NCBI GenBank assembly: GCA_009774655.1
Contig: VSOD01000313.1
Span: 1-5,181 of the forward strand
Direction of reading: 5' to 3'
From: Lachnospiraceae bacterium
GTDB taxonomy: Bacteria; Bacillota_A; Clostridia; Lachnospirales; Lachnospiraceae
Length of the DNA: 5,181 bases
The translations under genes were made by a program, and so were the position numbers. Position 1 is the first letter of the stretch; each line of letters starts with the position of its first letter. This document shows, piece by piece, positions 1 to 4,964 of the stretch. The notes beneath the pieces are model-generated. The model was not told the origin of the DNA and ran no database searches. It saw only the letters and a program-made list of their open reading frames with translations.

Positions 1-1
1 G

Positions 2-895
2 GAGGGGATCGAAGCCTGCGCCGGGGCGGGCTGTCATTTTGTGGTGATGCAGCCGCTTTTTGCAGGAATCGCCAGAACGGAGCTGTGGCGGGAGAATCGC
101 CGGTACTATGCGGCGCTTGGACGGGTGGCGCAGCGGGCAGGCGTTAAGATTCTGCTGGAAAACCAGTGCGGTCATGTGAATGGTCATTTTGTCCGCGGTG
201 TCTGTGCGGATGCCGCTGTGGCGGTAGCGTGGATTGATGCACTGAATGCGGAGGCGGGAGCGGAGATCTTTGGTTTCTGCCTTGACACGGGGGCCGGCAA
301 TCTGTGCAGGCAGGATATGGGGGAGATGGCCGTGACGCTGGGAAGCAGGCTTAAAGCCGTGCTGGTGCGGGAGTGCGGCGGGGTGCGGGAGGCCAGCCGG
401 CTTCCTTTTACGGGACGAACGGCGGCCGGGCAGGACGCCGACTGGCCGGGCCTGATCCGGGGCTTACGGAAGAGCGCGTTTGACGGTATCCTGATCCTGG
501 ATGCCGGCGATACTTTGAGAGGGTTTTCCCATCTGCTCCGTCCGCAGGTGCAGTCGCTTGTCTGTGCGGTGGCGGAGTATTTCAGATGGCAGATCGGCAT
601 GGAACGGTGCCTCCGGGCGTACCCGTCCAGAGTACTTTTCGGGGCGGGGAATATGTGCCGGCAGTATCTGGCCCGCTATGGGGAAGCGTTTCCGCCGCTT
701 TTTATCTGCGACAATGACCGGGAGCGCTGGTGGACGGAAGTATGCGGTGTGGAAGTGAGACCGCCGGAAGCATTACGGGAGCTGCCGGAGGACTGCGTGG
801 TCATGATCTGCAATACATTTTATGAGGAGACTGCGGAACAGCTGCGGGAGCTGGGCGTGAGACGGATCGGGGCATTCAGTGACGAATGTTTGTGA
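2..895 (+). CDS. Sugar phosphate isomerase/epimerase-like TIM-barrel protein, 5'-truncated by the window, with fused C-terminal Rossmann-like domain
   Basis: The frame is open from base 2 with no convincing start, so the gene begins outside the window. Compared with its downstream paralogue, roughly 110 N-terminal residues are missing. The barrel half (to about base 600) aligns well with the next gene: ENQ matches ENI, GFCLDTG matches GFCFDTG, and both share a D.A...A..ID.LN stretch. Numbering from the GTG at 41, Glu40 and Asp82 of the metal site remain. The His of DTGH is Ala85, the HIHDN region reads LVREC, and the last catalytic Glu is Asp154. Normal family catalysis is therefore doubtful (inference). 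From about residue 195 a second domain follows: a GAGN turn (201-204) after a beta strand, then FICDND (221-226), then PPEAL and a VVMICN strand. This resembles the small Rossmann-like domains seen in polysaccharide and FkbM-type proteins, perhaps binding a nucleotide or nucleotide sugar. The substrate is unknown. The barrel assignment is firm; the second domain is moderate. Confidence 0.85.
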   Translation, partial: EGIEACAGAGCHFVVMQPLFAGIARTELWRENRRYYAALGRVAQRAGVKILLENQCGHVNGHFVRGVCADAAVAVAWIDALNAEAGAEIFGFCLDTGAGNLCRQDMGEMAVTLGSRLKAVLVRECGGVREASRLPFTGRTAAGQDADWPGLIRGLRKSAFDGILILDAGDTLRGFSHLLRPQVQSLVCAVAEYFRWQIGMERCLRAYPSRVLFGAGNMCRQYLARYGEAFPPLFICDNDRERWWTEVCGVEVRPPEALRELPEDCVVMICNTFYEETAEQLRELGVRRIGAFSDECL

Positions 896-900
896 TGCGC

Positions 901-990
901 CAGTCTGCGTCTGGTGGGAGGAACGGCTGCGGCAGTCTGCATCTGGATGAAGAAACGGCTGTGGCAGTCTGCATCCGGATAAAACGAAAG
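901..990. repeat. 32-bp tandem direct repeat, about 2.6 copies
   Basis: Units begin at 901, 933 and 965, each with CAGTCTGC. Units 1 and 2 agree at 26 of 32 positions and both contain AACGGCTG. Unit 3 matches unit 2 closely for about 19 bases and then diverges into the ribosome site of the next gene. The array starts just after the stop codon at 893-895 and fills the gap between two paralogous genes. The 32-base period is not a multiple of three and no downstream frame uses it, so it is probably non-coding. It may be a slippage product or a protein- or RNA-level regulatory element; nothing in the sequence decides which. Confidence 0.75.
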
Positions 991-1004
991 GAAGGGAGAG
1001 TAAG

Positions 1005-1955
1005 ATGCACAAACTGTCTGTGGGCGTACAGAGCAGGCACATCGTATATGACGAAGATCCTGCAGAGGGGTTTCAGATGCTGCGCCAGTCGGGGTTTACC
1101 TGCTGTGATTTCAGCCTCAATGCCTATTTGTCCAATGAGGAATTGTATAAGTATAGAAGAAATGACTTTTTCGACCGGCCGGTTTCCGCGCTGAGCGCTT
1201 TTTTCAGGCGGCACAGGGAAGCGGCCGGGGCAGCCGGCGTTCGGATCAACCAGATGCATATGCCCTACCCCTGTTTCGTGCCGGGTGCACCAAAGGAGAT
1301 CAACGAGTATCTGGCAAAGGTGGTGGCTCCAAAAAGCATGGAAGTGTGCGCTTTTTTCGACTGCCCGCACATCGTGGTGCACGGGTTTAAACTTGCCGGC
1401 CATGTCAGTTCGGAACAGGAGGAGTGGGAGCGGACGGAGGAATTCCTGCAGTCGCTTATCCCCCTGGCGAAAGAACGCGGCATTACGGTCTGTATGGAAA
1501 ATATCTATACAAACAGCGGAAACCGTATCGTGGAAGGCCCCTGCTGTGACGCCGCAAAAGCCGCCGCCCGCATCGACAGGCTGAATGAGGCGGCCGGGGG
1601 AGAGGTGTTTGGATTCTGTTTCGACACGGGACATGCCAATCTGACCGGGCTTGATTTCGAGGATTTTATCACCACGCTCGGAAAGCGGATCAAGGTGCTG
1701 CACATTCATGATAATGACGGTGTGGCGGATTTACACCAGATACCGTATACTTTTGCCAGAGGCAGGGAGAATCAGGCGTCTACGGACTGGGCCGGGTTTC
1801 TGGCGGGATTGACGAAGATCGGATTCGATCAGGGGCTGAGTTTTGAGACGGCGCCGGTGCTGTCGGCATTTCCGGAGCAGATGAAGCGTCAGGTGCTTGT
1901 GTTTATCGCGAAGATCGGCCGCTTTTTTGCGGAGGAAATAGAAAAAGGCCGGTGA
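1005..1955 (+). CDS. Sugar phosphate isomerase/epimerase (xylose isomerase-like TIM barrel)
   Basis: This complete 316-residue protein has a length usual for the superfamily that includes IolE, IolI, hexulose-phosphate and tagatose/psicose epimerases (Pfam AP_endonuc_2 type). These are cytoplasmic metal-dependent enzymes that isomerise, epimerise or dehydrate sugars, inositols or their phosphates. Visible landmarks are QMHMP (His85), IVVHG (His126), CMENIY (Glu165), GFCFDTGHAN (Asp207, His210), VLHIHDNDG (His233, His235) and LSFETAP (Glu281). Together these supply the expected Glu-Asp-His-Glu metal site. The ATG at 1005 is preceded by a purine-rich GGGAG about six bases upstream, and the IxxGVQ-like first strand begins straight after it. 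It lies 109 bp after a divergent paralogue in the same direction, so the two probably share a transcript and may act on the same sugar pathway. No transporter or kinase is in view to name the substrate. No clear terminator follows the stop. Confidence 0.92.
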   Translation: MHKLSVGVQSRHIVYDEDPAEGFQMLRQSGFTCCDFSLNAYLSNEELYKYRRNDFFDRPVSALSAFFRRHREAAGAAGVRINQMHMPYPCFVPGAPKEINEYLAKVVAPKSMEVCAFFDCPHIVVHGFKLAGHVSSEQEEWERTEEFLQSLIPLAKERGITVCMENIYTNSGNRIVEGPCCDAAKAAARIDRLNEAAGGEVFGFCFDTGHANLTGLDFEDFITTLGKRIKVLHIHDNDGVADLHQIPYTFARGRENQASTDWAGFLAGLTKIGFDQGLSFETAPVLSAFPEQMKRQVLVFIAKIGRFFAEEIEKGR

Positions 1956-1980
1956 CTAAGGTAAAGGTATCTTTTTGAAC

Positions 1981-2009
1981 TTGTCAAGGACGTGAGGATA
2001 GTGTATCTT
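1981..2009 (+). promoter_or_regulatory. Candidate sigma-A promoter for the membrane protein/exonuclease pair
   Basis: TTGTCA (1981-1986, 5/6 to TTGACA) is separated by 17 bases from TATCTT (2004-2009, 4/6 to TATAAT). Transcription would begin near 2016, about 28 bases before the ATG at 2044 and upstream of its GGAG ribosome site. The spacing is ideal but the -10 is imperfect, so this is inference from sequence alone. Confidence 0.4.
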
Positions 2010-2043
2010 AAATAGAGAAGATTTGAAAAAACGGAGCGCTGTG

Positions 2044-2350
2044 ATGGAAAACCTGCCAGAAAATCTAACGGACAAGTATTCTTTTTTTGACAATGAATAT
2101 CTTCTGACGAAGGAAATGTGTGCTGAGGCCGAGATATCAAGGATAGATACGGGTCTGATCATTGCCTGGATTTTGTTTACCTTTATGCTGTTTATGATGA
2201 TGCCTTTTGCACCGGCTATGATTAATGATTACTTTTCTGCTCCTTCTATGGGCACGATCCTTTCTCTTTCCGGCGGTGCGGGAATAACGATCCTTCCGTC
2301 TTTCGCAGCTGTAATACTGCTTGTCTGCTGTCGGGGCATATGGGAAGGAT
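2044..2350 (+). CDS. Unrecognised small protein with two membrane segments
   Basis: The reading frame encodes 102 residues, with its TAA stop at 2350-2352. I do not recognise the family. The N-terminal 35 residues are polar and acidic, with several aromatic residues (YSFFDNEY). They are followed by a strongly hydrophobic segment rich in Met and Phe (about 37-60) and a second near the C-terminus (about 79-96). It ends with a short charged tail, RGIWEG. A small integral membrane protein with a cytoplasmic or external N-terminal tail is the only supportable description. The ATG at 2044 is preferred because GGAG (2033-2036) sits seven bases upstream. A TTG at 2023 would add seven residues (MKKRSAV), but its purine run is only two bases away. 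The next gene follows closely, so they are probably co-transcribed. It could be a truncated piece of a larger membrane protein. Confidence 0.6.
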
Positions 2351-2442
2351 AACATTTGTATCCGGGCAGCTCCATGAGCATTTTCAGCAGCATACAGGCC
2401 GCATGGCTGACATACATCAGAAGAAAGGAATCCTGTGGAATT

Positions 2443-3090
2443 ATGAGAGATAACACTGCGTATAAGGCGGGCGCCTTTGCAGTCGTGGATACGGAGACGA
2501 ACTGGGATGATGAGGTGATGTCCATCGGTGTGGTGGCAGCCGATCCGGCGACTATGGAAGGGATTGATTCGCGCTACTATATTATTGACCCGGAATACAG
2601 AGTGGGCGGCATGTTTGCCAATGAGCTGCGGCCGGAGGAGGAAGGCGTCATCGTGACGGACAGAAAGCAGGCCCTACAGGAGATCAGACAGTGGCTGGAT
2701 ACTTATCAGGTGCGGAAACTTTTTGCCTATAATGCGTCCTTTGACCGCAATCATCTGCCGGAGTACAGAGACTATGAATGGTATGATATCATGCGCCTGG
2801 CGGCATACCGCCAATACAATAAGGCCATCCCGGATTGTGCGGACTGTTATAAGACCGGCAGGATGAAACATGGCTATGGCGTTGAAAATATCTTAAGGAT
2901 GCTCAGCAACAACAGCCGCTACAAAGAGACGCACAATGCGGTTTTTGACGCGGAGGACGAACTGCAGATCATGCAGCTTCTGGGTCGGGCGCTCAGTGAA
3001 TACGAGATCGCGGCCGTGCCCTGCAGGAAGACAGGAAGGCAGACAAATACAAATCGAAAAGGGACTTCCTTAATCCATAAAAGGCTATGA
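2443..3090 (+). CDS. DEDDh-family 3'-5' exonuclease (DnaQ/RNase T-like)
   Basis: The product, 215 residues from the ATG at 2443, is a metal-dependent nuclease expected to remove nucleotides from 3' ends of DNA or RNA in the cytoplasm. All three exonuclease motifs are present: ExoI VVDTETN (Asp16, Glu18), ExoII YNASFDRN (Asn97, Asp101) and ExoIII HNAVFDAED (His164, Asp169). The HxxxxD spacing marks the DEDDh subtype. It is a stand-alone domain, not the polymerase III PolC, and lacks helicase or UvrC-like additions. A CADC pair (Cys132, Cys135) lies in the insert before ExoIII. The start is uncertain. ATG 2443 puts the catalytic core 12 residues in but has only a weak GGA nearby. A TTG at 2356, three bases after the previous stop and six bases after GGAAGGA, would add 29 residues. 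The stop lies inside the terminator stem. The substrate and any link to the small membrane protein upstream are unknown. Confidence 0.85.
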   Translation: MRDNTAYKAGAFAVVDTETNWDDEVMSIGVVAADPATMEGIDSRYYIIDPEYRVGGMFANELRPEEEGVIVTDRKQALQEIRQWLDTYQVRKLFAYNASFDRNHLPEYRDYEWYDIMRLAAYRQYNKAIPDCADCYKTGRMKHGYGVENILRMLSNNSRYKETHNAVFDAEDELQIMQLLGRALSEYEIAAVPCRKTGRQTNTNRKGTSLIHKRL

Positions 3091-3114
3091 CGGTAGAGGT
3101 CATAGTCTTTTTTT
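3083..3114 (+). terminator. Intrinsic (Rho-independent) terminator after the exonuclease
   Basis: The arm GGCTATGAC (3083-3091) pairs with GTCATAGTC (3099-3107) in nine base pairs, one of them G-U. A seven-base loop joins the arms and a run of seven T follows (3108-3114). The exonuclease stop codon (3088-3090) is inside the left arm. An AAAA run just upstream gives only weak potential for termination in the other direction. Confidence 0.85.
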
Positions 3115-3197
3115 GATAAAAATGCGGTTTGGCTCAGCCGATGGAAACAGTTCACAGACATTCGCTGCATCCAGATAGCATTTCACAACAAAACAGG

Positions 3198-3226
3198 TTG
3201 CTTGGATGATTCAGGCAGATTATAAT
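3198..3226 (+). promoter_or_regulatory. Candidate sigma-A promoter for the ABC transporter genes
   Basis: A perfect TATAAT (3221-3226) lies 17 bases after TTGCTT (3198-3203), which keeps the important TTG of the -35 element. Transcription would begin near 3233, leaving a leader of about 70 bases before the ATG at 3305. The stretch between the upstream terminator and this site (3115-3197) shows no gene or other feature I can support. Confidence 0.5.
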
Positions 3227-3292
3227 GGCTGTTATTTCTATGATGATAAACTGAATTTCATGCCACGGAAATACGGTACTTTTAGAATATGA
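3206..3292 (+). other. Doubtful 28-codon frame ahead of the ABC ATPase (possible gene remnant)
   Basis: An ATG at 3206 opens 28 codons rich in Tyr, Phe and Asp (GCYFYDDKLNF), ending at a TGA (3290-3292) that touches the AGGAGG of the next gene. The frame is open upstream only back to a TAG at 3176-3178. It reads like the tail of a protein and the stop/ribosome-site overlap resembles translational coupling. However, no ribosome site precedes the ATG and a perfect -10 box lies inside it. It is either the eroded end of a lost upstream gene or chance. Confidence 0.2.
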
Positions 3293-3304
3293 GGAGGATT
3301 AGCG

Positions 3305-4156
3305 ATGGCAAATGCTATCATGGTATCAGGTCTTACCAAAACTTATCAGGATTTTGTTTTGGATCATGTCTCGTTCAACGTTCCCAGTGGATCCATTGTC
3401 GGACTGATTGGAGAAAACGGTGCAGGAAAAAGCACGACAATCAATGCTGCCTTAGGACTGATTCAAAAGGAGGAAGGCTTTGTTTCCATTTTAGACAGGG
3501 AGGAACTGGATAGGGATATCAAAGAACAGATTGGTGTCGTGTTCGATGGCAGCAATTATCCGGAAATCCTTTCGCCCCGGAAATTGAACCGGGTTATGAA
3601 AAACATTTACAGGACGTGGGACGAACAGGTTTATTTGCGCCTGCTGAAACAGTTTTCCCTGCCGTCTGATAAACAGATCAAACAGTTTTCAAAAGGAATG
3701 AAGATGAAGCTGGCTATCGCTGCTGCACTTTCTCATCATTCCAGGCTGTTGATCCTGGACGAAGCAACCAGCGGCTTGGACCCGGTTGTTCGGGATGATA
3801 TTCTGGATATGCTGCTGGATTTCGTGCAGGACGAAGGGCATTCCATACTGATATCCTCCCACATTACCAGTGACCTGGAGAAGATTGCCGATTATATCGT
3901 ATTTATTCATGAAGGGAAAGTTGTTTTTGAGAAGCCAAAAGATGAACTGACCGAGCGGTACGGCATCATTAAGTGCGATGCGGCGCAGTTTGATGCACTG
4001 GATAAATCCGATATCATTGCGTACCGCAAAATGGACCATGAATGGCAGATCCTGGTTTCAGGCCGGGATAGAATGCAGAAAAAGTATCCGAAAACCCTGA
4101 TTGTCCCGGCAACAATTGACGAGATTATGCTGCTTTATGTAAAGGGGGAAAAGTGA
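3305..4156 (+). CDS. ABC transporter ATP-binding protein (YtrB/BcrA-like)
   Basis: This 283-residue nucleotide-binding subunit should power an ABC-2 type exporter at the cytoplasmic membrane. In order it shows Walker A GENGAGKST (36-44), a Q-loop region VVFDGSN (78-84), a signature QFSKGM (127-132) in place of LSGGQ, Walker B LLILDEATSGLDP (148-160) and the H-loop His186. The usual Q-loop Gln appears to be Asp81. The TWDEQVYLRLL stretch (about 104-114) is typical of Firmicutes ATPases related to YtrB and BcrA. The last 75 or so residues are a less conserved C-terminal extension, normal for this group. The ATG at 3305 follows AGGAGG (3292-3297) by seven bases. The stop overlaps the start of the permease, so the two are translated together. 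The substrate is not deducible. Relatives include bacitracin and lantibiotic exporters as well as uncharacterised envelope-stress pumps, so a resistance role is only a possibility. Confidence 0.93.
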   Translation: MANAIMVSGLTKTYQDFVLDHVSFNVPSGSIVGLIGENGAGKSTTINAALGLIQKEEGFVSILDREELDRDIKEQIGVVFDGSNYPEILSPRKLNRVMKNIYRTWDEQVYLRLLKQFSLPSDKQIKQFSKGMKMKLAIAAALSHHSRLLILDEATSGLDPVVRDDILDMLLDFVQDEGHSILISSHITSDLEKIADYIVFIHEGKVVFEKPKDELTERYGIIKCDAAQFDALDKSDIIAYRKMDHEWQILVSGRDRMQKKYPKTLIVPATIDEIMLLYVKGEK

Positions 4157-4785
4157 TGAAAGGTGTTTTGGTGAAGGATCTCTATATTGCCAGGAGCAAT
4201 ATTCTTGTAACTATCGTCAGCCTGGTTGTTTTGGGCTTTGGCTTAACCTTTTTGCTGGAAACCAGCGCACTTCTGGTTTTAGCCCCGGTTGCCGCCACAA
4301 CTGCTGTCTTTATCAGTATTACCAGTGATGCGGCTTCAAAATGGAATAAGAAGGTCATTACCATGCCGGTATCGAGGAATCAGATCATTGGCGAGAAATT
4401 TTTGTTTTATATTCTGCTTGCCGTATTGGGGCTGCTTACTGCGCTGATTCCCTGTATGGTCCTTGCGTGTTTCGGCATGGATATAACGCTTCACTCGCTA
4501 TTACTGTATGGATCTATCGGGATAAGCGCTACCCTGCTTGCGGGCGGCATCAGCCTGCCGTGCGCATACTTATTTGACCCGGAGAAATCGCAGATTGTCT
4601 TTATGATGTCATTTATGGCGTCAACAGGGATTATTACGGGACTTGTGTTACTTATCAATCTGGTTTTTCCTGTAAAGGAGAATATTCTTCCGGCGTTTGG
4701 TATTGTACTTATCATTTCTGTTATCTGGTTTTTTATCTCGTACCGGATTGCGGTAACGGTTTATCAGAAACGGGATATTAATTGA
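4156..4785 (+). CDS. ABC-2 type transporter permease, small ABC2_membrane_5-like subunit
   Basis: The product is a 209-residue integral membrane protein. It has about six hydrophobic segments, near residues 16-34, 38-56, 82-105, 113-139, 147-171 and 177-202. Between the second and third is the cytoplasmic motif KVITMPVSRNQIIGEKF (66-82), matching the 'LPvsR.qiv..Ky' hallmark of this permease family. The positively charged end of the protein (QKRDIN) should be inside. The start at 4156 shares its A with the ATPase stop (TGATG), and AAGGGGGAA lies about five bases upstream. A GTG at 4153 would add one residue. With one ATPase and one permease gene, the exporter is probably a dimer of each. It is the last gene before a gap with no clear terminator, so read-through into the response regulator is possible. 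Confidence 0.9.
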   Translation: MKGVLVKDLYIARSNILVTIVSLVVLGFGLTFLLETSALLVLAPVAATTAVFISITSDAASKWNKKVITMPVSRNQIIGEKFLFYILLAVLGLLTALIPCMVLACFGMDITLHSLLLYGSIGISATLLAGGISLPCAYLFDPEKSQIVFMMSFMASTGIITGLVLLINLVFPVKENILPAFGIVLIISVIWFFISYRIAVTVYQKRDIN

Positions 4786-4805
4786 CTGATATAAAATGAA
4801 AAACG

Positions 4806-4949
4806 ATGAACCTTCGCGCTGACAGTAAGTTTGTTGAGGACGAGGGATGGCATAAAGCTCCGGGACGCTGTAAATTAAAAAGTCCAAATCACCGAAAAAC
4901 TTATAGACAACTAATGCATTTGACAGCAACAGCGCTGGCGATATCATGA
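4806..4949 (+). other. Doubtful 47-codon frame between permease and response regulator
   Basis: An ATG at 4806 begins 47 codons ending at TGA 4947-4949, just ahead of the AGGAGG of the response regulator. The product would be basic (many Lys, Arg and His), with a short hydrophobic end (LTATALAIS). There is no ribosome site before the ATG, and I recognise no family. A peptide encoded beside an AgrA-type regulator would be interesting, but the sequence lacks the amphipathic leader, the central Cys/Ser core and the acidic tail expected of AgrD. Open length alone could be chance. Confidence 0.15.
4920..4947 (+). promoter_or_regulatory. Candidate promoter for the response regulator gene
   Basis: A perfect TTGACA (4920-4925) is followed after 16 bases by TATCAT (4942-4947, 5/6). 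An eight-base palindrome, CAGCGCTG (4930-4937), lies in the spacer and could bind a regulator. The difficulty is that transcription would begin near 4953-4955, inside the ribosome site, so either the start is earlier than usual or the match is fortuitous. Confidence 0.3.
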
Positions 4950-4950
4950 C

Positions 4951-4960
4951 GAGGAGGTGG
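4951..4960 (+). promoter_or_regulatory. Strong ribosome binding site fixing the TTG start at 4965
   Basis: GAGGAGGTGG contains a full AGGAGG (4952-4957), seven bases before TTG 4965. This decides the start of the response regulator, because the first in-frame ATG (5001) lies beyond the acidic residues of the receiver fold. Confidence 0.8.
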
Positions 4961-4964
4961 CGTA

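Noticed and set aside
184..600. Minus-strand frame of 138 codons within the first gene
   Set aside because: It is rich in Ser, Pro, Arg and Thr, as expected from the complement of G+C-rich coding DNA, and has no family features.
876..1709. Long minus-strand open frame (277 codons) opposite the intact TIM-barrel gene
   Set aside because: It lies antisense to a clear enzyme gene in G+C-rich DNA, crosses the repeat array and has no recognisable motif. The + strand frame carries all the family motifs.
1956..1980. AAAGGTATCTTTTT after the TIM-barrel gene, considered as a terminator
   Set aside because: The possible stem is only about four base pairs, too weak to call.
2346..2362. GGATA...TATCC hairpin after the small membrane protein gene, considered as a terminator
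   Set aside because: It has only five base pairs with no T run, so it is unlikely to stop transcription between two probable operon partners.
2229..2525. Minus-strand frame across the membrane protein/exonuclease junction
   Set aside because: It overlaps both + strand genes, including the ExoI region, and shows no recognisable domain. It was considered as a transposase relic but no motif supports that.
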